Assembly (NCBI GenBank): GCA_015062115.1
Contig: SUVG01000006.1
Coordinates: 1 to 64,000, forward strand
DNA: 64,000 nt
Source: Elusimicrobium sp.
GTDB lineage: Bacteria; Elusimicrobiota; Elusimicrobia; Elusimicrobiales; Elusimicrobiaceae
Direction of reading: 5' to 3'
Under the pieces are notes generated by a model that was given only the letters and a program-made list of their open reading frames with translations, had not been told where the DNA came from and ran no database searches. This document shows, piece by piece, positions 24,385-33,271 of this stretch. The number at the start of each line of letters is the position of its first letter. Position 1 is the stretch's first letter. Made by a program: the position numbers and the translations under genes.

Positions 24385-25236
24385 ATGAACGAAAAACGCA
24401 TTAACATTATGGAGCCGGAAATTCCGCAAGTAGTTTCCGCGGCTCAAACCGAACCAAAAGAACCCGAAGTAAAATACGCCACTATTACCGAACGCTTTGT
24501 GGCTTTGCTGATTGATTACGGGGTGGTATTTTTCCCGGCACAGTTGATTGGCGGATTGATTATCAAACTGATGGGCCCGAACGCGGAATTGTGGCAGATT
24601 ATATCCGTTTTTGTAGGCATCAATCTGGCATTTATTTTGTATGAAACCGTCTTGTCTTGCAGAGATCGTGTTACTTTAGGTAAAAGTTTGATAGGGATTG
24701 CCGTTGTAAAAAAAGATTTAAGCGGCCCTATTTCCTTTTTCCACGCTTTTCTGCGTGCGATTGGGTACTACATCAGCGCGGTGTTGTTTTTCGGCGGTTT
24801 TTTCTTTGCGTTTTTTGAAGAACGCCGCCGTGCGCTCCACGATTTTTTGGGCGGAAGCGTAGTGGTGCAGATTCGTCAAAAATCTTTTTTGGAAAAAGCT
24901 GCTACCAATATGTTGGGTATGCTTTTAATCGTTGCTTTTGTGGCGGTGGCCTGTACCCAATACTTATCCGGCGGGGCTTACTACATCAGAAAAGCCGAAG
25001 ACCACTTGCAAAAAATCGCTATGTTGGAAGAAGCCCACTACTCCCGCTACGGTTACTATACCAACGATTTGTTGCGCCTTTCTCTGTTGTCGGGCGATCC
25101 CGTCCAATTTCAACGGGATACGCGCAAAGCCCTTCAACCTCGCGGTTTTAAGATCGGGGTACACAAAACCGGCTATAAAATCAGTGGCGTGGCGCGGGAC
25201 AGTAAGCGTACTCCTGTTTATTTTGAATCAAAATAA
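24385..25236 (+). CDS. RDD-domain membrane protein with a pilin-like C-terminal region
   Basis: The 283-residue protein has an RDD domain (about residues 33-165) with the family residues Arg37, Asp44 and the ALHDFLGGSVVV end. A fourth membrane helix (about 176-195) leads to an extracytoplasmic segment, HLQKIAMLEEAHYSRYGYYTNDLLRL. This resembles the helix-to-GxY transition of type IV pilins. A second RDD protein in this window (50724-51554) shows a much clearer pilin-like C-terminus. RDD proteins are poorly understood; some are transporters. AGAGGTAACC precedes the ATG. The pilin resemblance of this copy alone is weak. Confidence 0.8.
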   Translation: MNEKRINIMEPEIPQVVSAAQTEPKEPEVKYATITERFVALLIDYGVVFFPAQLIGGLIIKLMGPNAELWQIISVFVGINLAFILYETVLSCRDRVTLGKSLIGIAVVKKDLSGPISFFHAFLRAIGYYISAVLFFGGFFFAFFEERRRALHDFLGGSVVVQIRQKSFLEKAATNMLGMLLIVAFVAVACTQYLSGGAYYIRKAEDHLQKIAMLEEAHYSRYGYYTNDLLRLSLLSGDPVQFQRDTRKALQPRGFKIGVHKTGYKISGVARDSKRTPVYFESK

Positions 25237-25252
25237 TTGTTTGTAAAATTAC

Positions 25253-25280
25253 AAAAACCGCTCCGTTCGGGGCGGTTTTT
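25253..25280 (+). terminator. intrinsic terminator of the RDD gene
   Basis: Stem CCGCTCC/GGGGCGG (one T-G pair), loop GTTC, A5 before and T5 after. Confidence 0.88.
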
Positions 25281-25285
25281 CTGCT

Positions 25286-25317
25286 ATAAAAAACCCCTGC
25301 GGATATTTGCAGGGGTT
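25286..25317 (-). terminator. intrinsic terminator of the dksA-like gene
   Basis: Stem AACCCCTGC/GCAGGGGTT with a 8-nt loop; the minus strand continues into T6. Confidence 0.88.
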
Positions 25318-25338
25318 CTTGTTGTAGCGTTATAAAGA

Positions 25339-25716
25339 TTATTCGCGGTTCTTTTCGCTGGAGGTTTGGCAGTTGACGCAATAGCGGGCAAACGGCAACG
25401 CTTTGATGCGTTTTTTGGGAATCGGCTGGCGGCAGTATTCGCAAGTGCCGTAAATGCCTTTATCGATTTTGCGCAAGGCCGCTTCGATTTGTTCGATGGT
25501 ATTGTGGGCATTACCGGAAAGTTCAAATAAAATTTCTTTATCCAAACTGCGGGAAGCATCGTCAATCGGGTCGCCCACTTCGGCTTCGGGCATATCCATA
25601 TTTTTCTTATCTTTCAAGCGGGCAAGGGCTTCCTCTTTCATTTCTTCCAAATGTTTTTTGATTTCTTTTAATTCGGCAGCGGTTAAAGATTCTTTACTTA
25701 TTTTTTTGATAGCCAT
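25339..25716 (-). CDS. DksA/TraR-family C4 zinc-finger protein
   Basis: The 125-residue protein has a helical coiled-coil N-terminus (KEIKKHLEEMKEEALARLKDKK) with an acidic tip, GDPIDDASRSLDKE, and a C-terminal four-Cys zinc finger CEYC-x17-CVNC. This is the DksA/TraR architecture: the coiled coil enters the RNA polymerase secondary channel to modulate initiation with ppGpp. The DPIDDA segment aligns with the conserved Asp-rich tip region. ATG at 25716 is chosen (CGAGG upstream); the preceding in-frame TTG is less likely. Confidence 0.9.
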   Translation of the reverse strand: MAIKKISKESLTAAELKEIKKHLEEMKEEALARLKDKKNMDMPEAEVGDPIDDASRSLDKEILFELSGNAHNTIEQIEAALRKIDKGIYGTCEYCRQPIPKKRIKALPFARYCVNCQTSSEKNRE

Positions 25717-25878
25717 ATACAAAACCTCGGTCTAAAATCGGCGTGTTTGAAACGGTTTGTTTCATTACACTGTTTGATTAGTTTAGCAAAGTAAGATTTC
25801 TTTTTCAAGCCCGGAAAATGAAATAAAGCGCTACCGAATTGTTATAATAAAAAGAGGTTGTTTTTTTAGGGAGAATTT

Positions 25879-27666
25879 ATGAAAAAATTTTTAACCCGCC
25901 CGGTGGGGGAACTCATCATGGCGAATCCTTTTATCGTTAACTACAAAAGAATGTGGCCTTTTATTAAGCCCTATTGGTTCCGTGCCGTGTTGGGGCTTAC
26001 GCTGGCGTTGCCCGTTGGCGCGTTAGACGGTACCATCGCGCTTTTTATGAAGTACTACACCGATGATGTGCTTGTAGATAAAAATGCGCAACTGGCTGCT
26101 TATATTCCGATTGCTATTATCGGGTTCGTTCTTTTGCAAAGTATTCTAACCTATTTGGTGAAGTATATTAACACTTGGGTGGGAAGTAAAATTACCTTAA
26201 GCGTACGCAAAAAACTTTTTCATAAACTTTTGGGCATGCATACCGCTTATTTTGATTCTACCGATTCCGGCTATGTGATGATGCGTTATAATAACGACGC
26301 GGACACCGCCTGTAACTCCCTCATTAACAACTTGCGTCTTTTGCTTACCCGGTTGTTTTCTTCCGTTACTTTGGTTTGTGTGCTGATTTATAACTCTTGG
26401 CAACTGACCTTAACGGCTATCGGTTCGTTTGCCGTGGCGGGGGCGCTTATTTATGTAGTGCGCAAGAAACTGACCGAACTCGTCCGTAATACGGTTGTAG
26501 TCGGTTCCGTGGCGATGCGCGCCTACAACGAAACTTTCAACGGAAACCGCACCATTGCGGCTTACAACTTACAAGATGACCAAAAAGAGCGCTTTAACCG
26601 CTTGATGGATCAGGTATTCTCGCTCAATATGGGTATGGTAAAGCATACGGGTTGGTTGTCGCCTGTGATGCACTTTATCGTTTCTTTGGGGTTGGCTCTT
26701 GTGTTCTGGCAGAGTAGTTCCATGATTGTGGACGGAACCATTACCAGCGGTAACTTTACTTCGTTTGTGGCGGCGTTGCTGATGCTTTATCACCCGGTAA
26801 AGAGCATGGGGGATAAGTACATAGAAATCAAACAAGCCTTCTTGGCTATTGACCGCATCTACGAAATTTTTGATATCAAAACGGAAATTTATGATGCTCC
26901 CAATGCGAAAGAATTAACGGAAGTGAAGAAAGAAATTTCCTTTAATAATGTGTGGTTTTCCTATAAACCCGATGTATTTGTACTGAAAGATTTTAACCTC
27001 TCTGTCCCGGTGGGCAGCACGGTGGCGCTCGTCGGTAATTCCGGAGGGGGAAAATCTACGGTAGTAAACTTGTTGCCTCGCTTTTATGATGTGGTAAAAG
27101 GAAGCATTACCGTGGACGGTGTTAATGTGAAAGATTTTGCGCTTAAGTCCTTGCGCGACCAAATTGCCGTAGTGTTCCAAGATAATTTCCTATTTTCGGG
27201 AACCTTGCGCGATAACATCATGATTGGTCGCCCGGGTGCCACGGAAAAAGACCTGCAGGAAGCGGTCAAAAACGCCCATTTAAGCGATTTTATCTCTACC
27301 TTAAAGGACGGGCTGGATACCACTATCGGCGAACGCGGCGTAAGCCTTTCCGGCGGTCAACGCCAACGGGTGGCTATCGCGCGTGCTTTTATCCGCCAGG
27401 CGCCTATCGTTATTTTGGACGAAGCCACCAGCGCTTTGGATAACAAATCCGAAGCCGTGGTGCAAAAAGCTTTGGATAACCTGATGAAGAACCGCACCGT
27501 ATTTGTGATTGCTCACCGTTTATCCACGGTTGTAAATGCGGATAAAATTGTGGTGCTTAACGAAGGGCGTGCAGTGGAAAGCGGTACCCACGAGGAACTT
27601 TTGAAAGTGAAAAACGGGGCTTATGCGGCCTTGTATAATGCCCAATTCAAAAAGAAAGCGTCCTGA
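25879..27666 (+). CDS. MsbA-like ABC exporter (fused membrane and ATPase domains)
   Basis: The 595-residue half-transporter has six membrane helices (about residues 30-320) and an ATPase domain (about 350-590) with Walker A GNSGGGKST, Q-loop VFQDNFLF, signature LSGGQRQRVAIARAF, Walker B IVILDEATSALD and the H-loop IAHRLST. It resembles lipid A or multidrug exporters of the MsbA type and would dimerise to flip lipids or drugs across the inner membrane. The first TM region is preceded by about 28 cytoplasmic residues. AGGGAGAAT precedes the ATG; TATAAT is at 25843-25848. Confidence 0.92.
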   Translation: MKKFLTRPVGELIMANPFIVNYKRMWPFIKPYWFRAVLGLTLALPVGALDGTIALFMKYYTDDVLVDKNAQLAAYIPIAIIGFVLLQSILTYLVKYINTWVGSKITLSVRKKLFHKLLGMHTAYFDSTDSGYVMMRYNNDADTACNSLINNLRLLLTRLFSSVTLVCVLIYNSWQLTLTAIGSFAVAGALIYVVRKKLTELVRNTVVVGSVAMRAYNETFNGNRTIAAYNLQDDQKERFNRLMDQVFSLNMGMVKHTGWLSPVMHFIVSLGLALVFWQSSSMIVDGTITSGNFTSFVAALLMLYHPVKSMGDKYIEIKQAFLAIDRIYEIFDIKTEIYDAPNAKELTEVKKEISFNNVWFSYKPDVFVLKDFNLSVPVGSTVALVGNSGGGKSTVVNLLPRFYDVVKGSITVDGVNVKDFALKSLRDQIAVVFQDNFLFSGTLRDNIMIGRPGATEKDLQEAVKNAHLSDFISTLKDGLDTTIGERGVSLSGGQRQRVAIARAFIRQAPIVILDEATSALDNKSEAVVQKALDNLMKNRTVFVIAHRLSTVVNADKIVVLNEGRAVESGTHEELLKVKNGAYAALYNAQFKKKAS

Positions 27667-27682
27667 GCCGGTTTTGAATAAG

Positions 27683-27716
27683 AAACCCGGTTTGCCGTTA
27701 GGCAGACCGGGTTTTT
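27683..27716 (+). terminator. intrinsic terminator of the ABC exporter gene
   Basis: Stem AAACCCGGT/ACCGGGTTT extended by TTGCC/GGCA around loop GTTA, followed by T5. Confidence 0.88.
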
Positions 27717-27749
27717 GTTCGGCCTGAAAAGAAGAGTTTTCTTTCGTAC

Positions 27750-27779
27750 AAAAAAGAAAGGCTTGGATTTCTCCAAGCC
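27750..27779 (-). terminator. intrinsic terminator of the yggS-yggU operon
   Basis: 8-bp perfect stem GGCTTGGA/TCCAAGCC, loop of 4; the minus strand continues TTTCTTTTTT. Confidence 0.85.
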
Positions 27780-27807
27780 CGGGTTTGTAGGGAACATACA
27801 ACAAAAA

Positions 27808-28074
27808 TTAGGGGATAGAATCCATAATTTTGCGGAGTTCTTCTTCACTTTTATCGCGCACTTCTACCGTTTTTTCCTTCCCTTTTGCACCTTTCACAAT
27901 GATGATGCTTTCTTCGGAAACATTGAAGAAATCAGACAGGAAGGTTTTCATAAGGGCGTTTGCGGGATCATCATCTACTTTTTTGCTTTTAATTTTTACG
28001 CGCAGAACACTGCCGATGCGGCTAATTACTTCACTGCGTCCCGCGGTGGGGATCAAACGGACCTTAATAATCAT
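27808..28074 (-). CDS. DUF167 (YggU) family protein
   Basis: The 88-residue protein shows the DUF167 pattern: IKVRLIPTAGRSEVI at the start, an LRVKIKSKKVDDDPANALMKTFLSDFFNV core and IIIVKGAKGKEKTVEV, all typical of this small alpha/beta fold. Function in the family is unknown. It overlaps the upstream yggS by 4 nt (ATGA), which indicates coupled translation; the yggS-yggT-yggU neighbourhood is a common bacterial association. Confidence 0.88.
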   Translation of the reverse strand: MIIKVRLIPTAGRSEVISRIGSVLRVKIKSKKVDDDPANALMKTFLSDFFNVSEESIIIVKGAKGKEKTVEVRDKSEEELRKIMDSIP

Positions 28075-28775
28075 AAAACCTCCAAATTTTTGGCAAACAA
28101 ACCGCTGCCAATGCGCGGCAGGGAAGACCCTTCTTCCACCGCCACGGTAAAATCTTCACTCATACCCAAAGAAAGATAGCGCTCCGTTCCAACCGGAAAA
28201 TCTTGCTTAAAAGCATCGTTTACCTGCCTGAACAGACGGCGCAAATCGGCCTCCGGGGCCCCTTGGGGAGCAATCCCCATATATCCGCATACACGCACCC
28301 GCTGAAGCGTTTTTAACCGGCTAGCCAGTTGGCGGGCTTCGGGTAGGGGCAGGCCGGACTGAGTTTCCCGGTCTGTTAACTTTACCTGCACAAGTGCGCG
28401 GATCATTTTTCCCGCCGGAAGATGTTTTTCAAGGGCCTGTGCCGTAGAAAAACTATCCAACGAGTCTATAAAATCAAAGAGTTCGGCGGCTTTGGCCGCT
28501 TTGTTTTTTTGCAAGTGCCCGATAAAATGTTTTACAACGGGAAACTTGGCAAAAGCAGGGTTTTTCCAACGGGCCCAGGCTTGTCCCACGCGAGACTCTC
28601 CCACATGAGTAATAAGCCCTTTTTCCAGCAGGAAAAGTACATCGCTGTCCGCCGCATACTTGGTAACGGCCAGCAGGGATACTTCGTCGGGCTTGCGGCC
28701 GGAAATTCGGCACGCGGATTGCAGGGCAAGGTTAATTTGTTGATAGTTTTGAAGGAGCAATTCTTCCCTGGTCAT
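28071..28775 (-). CDS. YggS/PLPBP-type pyridoxal phosphate homeostasis protein
   Basis: The 234-residue TIM-barrel protein has the PLP Lys in LLAVTKYA (about residue 39), HFIGHLQKNK, and the phosphate-binding SLGMSEDFTVAVEEGSSLPRIGSGLF near the C-terminus. These are the hallmarks of the COG0325/PLPBP family, which binds PLP without known catalysis and maintains B6 and amino-acid homeostasis. GGGAAG precedes the ATG. It is the last host gene before the phage-derived island, with divergent promoters in between. Confidence 0.93.
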   Translation of the reverse strand: MTREELLLQNYQQINLALQSACRISGRKPDEVSLLAVTKYAADSDVLFLLEKGLITHVGESRVGQAWARWKNPAFAKFPVVKHFIGHLQKNKAAKAAELFDFIDSLDSFSTAQALEKHLPAGKMIRALVQVKLTDRETQSGLPLPEARQLASRLKTLQRVRVCGYMGIAPQGAPEADLRRLFRQVNDAFKQDFPVGTERYLSLGMSEDFTVAVEEGSSLPRIGSGLFAKNLEVL

Positions 28776-28785
28776 AAAAAACCCC

Positions 28786-28822
28786 TTGACATATTATATC
28801 AAAATTTACTTTAATCTGTCAG
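28786..28822. promoter_or_regulatory. overlapping divergent promoters at the left island boundary
   Basis: Minus strand: CTGACA (28822-28817), 18-nt spacer, TATAAT (28798-28793), reading into yggS. Plus strand: TTGACA (28786-28791), 18-nt spacer, TTTAAT (28810-28815), reading toward the phage genes. The two share the same DNA, so only one polymerase can bind at a time. Confidence 0.6.
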
Positions 28823-28900
28823 TTTTTGTTTCCTACTGTTTTTCAAGGAGGGGTTGCCCGGCTTTTTGAGGAGGTGGGGCGTCGAAAATCTTAAAAAAGA

Positions 28901-28930
28901 TTGACAAAATAAATTTATTTATGCTATAAT
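28901..28930 (+). promoter_or_regulatory. strong phage promoter P2
   Basis: TTGACA (28901-28906), 18-nt spacer, TATAAT (28925-28930). It shares the layout TTGACAAA-N9-TTTATGNTATAAT with a second promoter at 33272-33301. The predicted start, near 28937, is followed at once by a terminator hairpin. Confidence 0.75.
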
Positions 28931-28938
28931 ATATTATA

Positions 28939-28974
28939 ATTACAAAACGCAATTCGGCGGTTTGTAATTTTTTT
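28939..28974 (+). terminator. leader terminator directly after promoter P2
   Basis: Stem of 9 bp with one bulged A (ATTAC-AAAC/GTTTGTAAT) and an 11-nt loop, followed by T7. It begins within about 2 nt of the predicted transcription start, so transcripts would be about 37 nt long unless polymerase is made termination-resistant. Confidence 0.7.
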
Positions 28975-29051
28975 ATCCTTTTCTTTTTGTTTCCCGAAAA
29001 TTCAATCTAGTTTAGGCGGCTTGCCGCCTGTTACTGTTTGGCGGAGTTTTT

Positions 29052-29495
29052 ATGCCTTCCTCAAAAAAATCTTCTTCTAGCATCGGGATTACACGGAAAA
29101 AAACAGCCGTTTTGGGTTATCGAACGGAATTTTGCGAAGAACTGCTGCGTTTCTTCGATATTCCGCCGTTTCGCATTACGGAAGTGCAAAAGCGAGACGG
29201 CAGCATTTCGTTATTGGAAACGGCTTGCGAATTGCCTACTTTTGCTGCTTTTGCCAAAAAAATGGGTACTACCTGTGCGGTGCTAAACGGGTGGGAAAAG
29301 AAGTATCCCGCTTTTGCACAGGCCTGTCAAAAAGCGCGTGATTTGCAAAGCAATATCCTTATCCAAAACAGCCTGCGGGGGAATTATTCTTCCTCTTTTG
29401 CCATGTTTACGGCAAAAAATTTACTGGGTTGGAAGGACGGGAAAGAAGACCCTTCTTCCACGGGGCCGTTGGTGATTACATGGGAAGAAAAATAA
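29052..29495 (+). CDS. phage terminase small subunit
   Basis: The 147-residue protein resembles the DNA-packaging gp3/terminase-small group: an N-terminal basic tail, a helix-turn-helix-like region (LPTFAAFAKKMGTTCAVLNGWEKKYPAFAQACQKARDLQ) and a C-terminal NLLGWKDG segment that commonly precedes the large-subunit contact. It recognises the phage genome start for packaging. GGCGGAG precedes the ATG. It overlaps the large subunit gene by 16 nt. Confidence 0.85.
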   Translation: MPSSKKSSSSIGITRKKTAVLGYRTEFCEELLRFFDIPPFRITEVQKRDGSISLLETACELPTFAAFAKKMGTTCAVLNGWEKKYPAFAQACQKARDLQSNILIQNSLRGNYSSSFAMFTAKNLLGWKDGKEDPSSTGPLVITWEEK

Positions 29496-30808
29496 TCACT
29501 TCTCCTGCGGGGAAGATAACAATTCCCTACCGCCCGCGCCCTGTTCAGGCGGCTATTCACCAACAGTTAGAAAACCACCGTTTTTGTGTGTTGGTTACTC
29601 ATCGCCAACTGGGCAAAACGGTCTGTGCGGTGAACCATCTGCTTAAAAAAGCATTACAGAATACGCGGCCTCATGCTCGGTATTTTTATATTGCCCCCTT
29701 CTTAAAACAAGCCAAAATGATTGCGTGGGACTATGTAAAGCGTTATTGTGGCCCTTTGCCGCAGGTAACGGTGAACGAAAGCGAGTTGTGTGTGCATTTG
29801 CCTACGGGTGCCCGCATTTGGGTGTGCGGCGCAGACAATCCGGACGCTTTGCGCGGTACTTATGCCGACGGAGTGGTATTGGACGAATATGCCCAAATCA
29901 AGCCCGATGTTTTTACCGAAATTGTCCGCCCGATGCTTTTGTCTCGCGAAGGCTGGGCCGTTTTTATGGGTACCCCCAAAGGCCAAAATGCCTTTTATGA
30001 ACTCTTTAGCCGGGCCCAAAAAGCAGCCCTCGAGGAACCGGACACCTGGTGGGTGGGTGTTTTTCGTGCAGATGAAAGCGGGGTTATTAGCCCAAAGGAA
30101 CTGACCCGTCTTTCGCGGGAAACCCCGCAGACGATTTTTCGCCAGGAATACCTGTGTGATTTTACGGCCAGTGCGGAAAATGTACTGATTCCCATTGATT
30201 CGGTGCTTGCCGCCTGTTCACGCAGTTATGCTTCTGCGGAGTTGCGTTTCTCTCCGCGGGTAATGGGGGTGGATCCGGCCCGCTTCGGGGACGACCGCAG
30301 TGTCATTTTCCTTCGTCAAGGCTTAAAAGCTTTTGAGCCGTTTGTCTTTCGGCAGTTGGACAATATGGCTCTGGCCGAACGGGTGGCACAACAAATACAA
30401 GCCTTCCGGCCTCAAGGAGTGTTTATTGATGCCGGGTGTGGCGGAGGGGTGATTGACCGCTTGCGTCAACTGGGTTTTTCGGTGACGGAAGTCCCTTTCG
30501 GTTCTACTCCGTTGCGCGCGGGACAGTATGCCAATAAGCGTGCCGAAATGTGGGGGGAAATGGCCCGATGGATAAAAACAGGCGGATCCCTGCCGCAACA
30601 TGCTGAATTGAAGGCGGATTTATGCCAAGTTTGTTACGAATTTGACTCGGCGGGCCGCCTTCGTTTGGAAGCAAAGGAAAAAATCAAAGAGCGTTGCGGA
30701 AAAAGCCCCGATTTGGCAGACGCGTTGGCCCTTACCTTTGCCTTCCCGGTTCAGGCCGTTTTTCAAAACGGGCCGGAGTTTGCCGCCAGCGAATACAAAT
30801 TGTTTTGA
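29480..30808 (+). CDS. phage terminase large subunit
   Basis: The 442-residue packaging motor has an ATPase domain with adenine/Walker A region FCVLVTHRQLGKTVCAVNHL, Walker B VVLDEYAQ and the coupling motif GTPKGQNAF. The C-terminal RNase H-like nuclease has GVDPARFGDDRSVIF, FIDAGCGGGVIDRL and an ending LADALALTFAFP, carrying the metal-binding Asp residues. ATG at 29480 is chosen inside the small-subunit gene. The motor appears intact, so packaging ability is plausible. Confidence 0.93.
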   Translation: MGRKIITSPAGKITIPYRPRPVQAAIHQQLENHRFCVLVTHRQLGKTVCAVNHLLKKALQNTRPHARYFYIAPFLKQAKMIAWDYVKRYCGPLPQVTVNESELCVHLPTGARIWVCGADNPDALRGTYADGVVLDEYAQIKPDVFTEIVRPMLLSREGWAVFMGTPKGQNAFYELFSRAQKAALEEPDTWWVGVFRADESGVISPKELTRLSRETPQTIFRQEYLCDFTASAENVLIPIDSVLAACSRSYASAELRFSPRVMGVDPARFGDDRSVIFLRQGLKAFEPFVFRQLDNMALAERVAQQIQAFRPQGVFIDAGCGGGVIDRLRQLGFSVTEVPFGSTPLRAGQYANKRAEMWGEMARWIKTGGSLPQHAELKADLCQVCYEFDSAGRLRLEAKEKIKERCGKSPDLADALALTFAFPVQAVFQNGPEFAASEYKLF

Positions 30809-30909
30809 AACAGGCCTATTTTTACATAGGTCTTTTAGGTCAGCAATTTTGGGTCTAAAGACACTGTTTTTTTTCTGCTAAAAAAGATAGGCTAATTATA
30901 GAGGAAACT

Positions 30910-32130
30910 ATGAAAAAATTTTTGGGTGCGGTTTGCGTGATGGTTTTGGCTTCTTCCGCGTGGGCGGGAGGGCCGAAGCGCGCCCTTGTTCAGGGAGGAA
31001 AGGCCGTCATTGCCAAGCCGTCTGCCTCCGTATCGATTGATGTGTTGATGGAAGAAGCCCTTTTGTTGGGAAGGAAAAATGCTGTAAGTGTGGTGCCTAT
31101 TTCCCAAGGGATTCGTACTCCCGTAAAACTGGCTTCCGTTTCCCGCTCGGCTTTATTGGATAAATCGGTTCGTTTACAAGCCCGTCTTTTGCTTAATTCT
31201 CCGCTTTCTTCGTCGGAGCAACAATTATTTCTCAGTCTCTATCCGTTCCTCCCGGCCAATACTTCCTTCGCTATGAAAAACAACGATTTGATGGAAAGTA
31301 GTGTATCTTTCTTCAAGAAAAGAACCAAATTTGTAAACGAGAACCGGGCGGAAATTTTGAAAACCCTTCGGGTTTCTTCGTCGGCCTCCGCACAAGATTA
31401 TATGACATTTGTGCAGAAAAAAGACCCGCGGGTGATTTTGTTGGGAGAAATGCATTACCGTCCCGGTATCCAACGCGAACTTGCTTCTTTTTTGCAAACC
31501 TACCAAGCTGCGTATCCCAAACGCAGGGTTATTTTATTCAGCGAGTTTTTACCCAGTTCCATACGCGGTTATTGGCGGGAAGGCGAACCCGTGCCGGCTG
31601 ATTTTTGGACGGAAAACCCCGACTATCGCCGTTCTCTTATCAATTTGCAAGCCATTACCAGCGGAGTAGAAATATACGGGCTTGAAAATTCTGCCATGAC
31701 ACATAAGGCAGACCGCGCCTGCGGGCTTGATTTTGTAACGGCCAATGCTTGTTTATTGAGCCTGGCTGAAAGAAACGAAGCCTGGGCAAAAGTGATAGAG
31801 CCGGTAATAGAACGGGTGAGCATGCAAGACCCCGAAGCCGTGTTTATCGTCCACGCAGGCAACGCACATGTGGATAAAACCCGCTTTTATTCCATCTCGG
31901 AAAAATTGCGTCATTTGCAACCCTATGTGATTCAATTTACAAACGGATTTCAACACAGTATGCTCGGGTACTTGCTTGGCCAAAACCCCTCATACATGGC
32001 GCGGGTGGCCAACCGATATGTGTTGGGTTGGAAGGAAGGCGAAACAGACTTCTCCCCGCATATTGGTTTTGACTTAAATGTAATTTTACCGGTATCGGTT
32101 AAAGAATTTACCCCTCGCAAAAAAGAATAA
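30910..32130 (+). CDS. exported ChaN/EreA-like (TIKI superfamily) protein 1
   Basis: The 406-residue protein has a signal peptide (MKKFLGAVCVMVLASSAWA) followed by GGPKRALVQGGKAV. After about 170 variable residues comes the fold typical of the ChaN/EreA/TraB superfamily: ILLGEMHYRPGIQRELASFL, RRVILFSEFLPSS and a late FIVHAGNAHVDK. These correspond to the GExH, Glu and GxxH motifs that form the active or haem site. It sits between the large terminase and portal genes, where podoviruses normally have no such gene, so it is cargo. GAGGAAAC precedes the ATG. Function unknown; family assignment is from motifs only. Confidence 0.7.
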   Translation: MKKFLGAVCVMVLASSAWAGGPKRALVQGGKAVIAKPSASVSIDVLMEEALLLGRKNAVSVVPISQGIRTPVKLASVSRSALLDKSVRLQARLLLNSPLSSSEQQLFLSLYPFLPANTSFAMKNNDLMESSVSFFKKRTKFVNENRAEILKTLRVSSSASAQDYMTFVQKKDPRVILLGEMHYRPGIQRELASFLQTYQAAYPKRRVILFSEFLPSSIRGYWREGEPVPADFWTENPDYRRSLINLQAITSGVEIYGLENSAMTHKADRACGLDFVTANACLLSLAERNEAWAKVIEPVIERVSMQDPEAVFIVHAGNAHVDKTRFYSISEKLRHLQPYVIQFTNGFQHSMLGYLLGQNPSYMARVANRYVLGWKEGETDFSPHIGFDLNVILPVSVKEFTPRKKE

Positions 32131-32132
32131 AA

Positions 32133-33212
32133 ATGATGAAAAAACTACTCATATTTTTATTTGTTTTGGGGATTTGTAACGGCGCATTTGCCGGCGGCCC
32201 GCTTGTGAAAGGGGGCAAAAAGGCCGTGCAATCTTTTACGCTGGGCAATACGCATCTTAAACTGCCTCCCAAAATGATGCAAATGTACCGTTTTGACTTG
32301 CAGACGCGTTTTTTTGATTATCAAATAAATGCGGCGAGCTATCCCGTTTTATCCGCCAGAAACGATGGAAAAATGCTACAGGGTATTATCGGTTTCAAAG
32401 CCGATTTGGCTTCATTTCGTCAGCATATCCACCAAATCGCCGATAACATAGAAAGCGAAGTGTTTGTGGGAAACATCGACTATAAAAAATTCCTTCCGCA
32501 AGATATTGATTATCTTTATATCGGGGAACTCCATAAAGAAACCCGTATTCAACAGGAAATTGCCCAAATTATTCATGAACTTCCTAAAATTTATCCTGAC
32601 CGAACCATTTATTTAGCTACCGAAATGGTGCCCGCCAAGGAAGAACTTTTAGATGATTTATCCCAACTCCCTTATTCCCGAAAAGCGATGCTTTCTTTTT
32701 TGGAAGGGGCGGAGGAGTATTTTTCTTCCAAAGTGATTCGGGCCGCATTGGACGAGAATATCCCGGTAGTAGGGTTGGAGCCGCAAGTGGCCATTATGAA
32801 CGAATCTTTGGCGGACGGGAAAGATTTTCTTTCAAAGGAAGATTTTGAAGAGTATGCCTCTTCTTTGGAAGGTATGTATTTCCGTAATAACTTTTGGGCC
32901 GGGGTAATAAACGAACTCCGTCGCCGCGATCCTGCCGCTTTGGTGGTGGTTTATGCCGGGATAGACCACGTGGCATACCACAACCCCTCTGCTGTATCTA
33001 CTTTAGTGGAGGGAAAAAGTTTTGTGATACAAGTGGCAATTCCCGGATATTTGCGCTCGATAAACCCGTTTTTCCGCCATTTTAAGGAAAGCGATGCAAT
33101 CCGTAAACAGTTCCACTCCTCCGACGATGCTAAATTGGTTAACTCTTGGGTCATCTCCCAAAAATACAACCGCCTTCTGGGTAACGATTTAAGCATTGTC
33201 GTACACGAATAA
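32133..33212 (+). CDS. exported ChaN/EreA-like (TIKI superfamily) protein 2
   Basis: The 359-residue protein is a diverged tandem paralogue of the upstream gene. It has a signal peptide (MMKKLLIFLFVLGICNGAFA), then GGPLVKGGKKAV, and the same core: YLYIGELHKETRIQQEIAQI, YLATEMVPAKEE, and VVVYAGIDHVAYHN. The residue after Gly in the last motif differs (GIDH versus GNAH). The gene starts 2 nt after its neighbour's stop, so translation is coupled. A shared post-cleavage motif GGPxxxxGGK in both suggests a common localisation signal; that is inference. Confidence 0.7.
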   Translation: MMKKLLIFLFVLGICNGAFAGGPLVKGGKKAVQSFTLGNTHLKLPPKMMQMYRFDLQTRFFDYQINAASYPVLSARNDGKMLQGIIGFKADLASFRQHIHQIADNIESEVFVGNIDYKKFLPQDIDYLYIGELHKETRIQQEIAQIIHELPKIYPDRTIYLATEMVPAKEELLDDLSQLPYSRKAMLSFLEGAEEYFSSKVIRAALDENIPVVGLEPQVAIMNESLADGKDFLSKEDFEEYASSLEGMYFRNNFWAGVINELRRRDPAALVVVYAGIDHVAYHNPSAVSTLVEGKSFVIQVAIPGYLRSINPFFRHFKESDAIRKQFHSSDDAKLVNSWVISQKYNRLLGNDLSIVVHE

Positions 33213-33271
33213 AAATCCCGTTATTATTTGTTGAAAGAGAACTAAACAAAGGGCTTTTTGCCGAAAAATGC

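Noticed and set aside
28842-28852. CAAGGAGGGG as a left attachment copy of the tRNA-Thr 3' end
   Set aside because: It differs from CAAGAGGGG by an inserted G and has no further matching flank, so the similarity is within chance for G-rich sequence.
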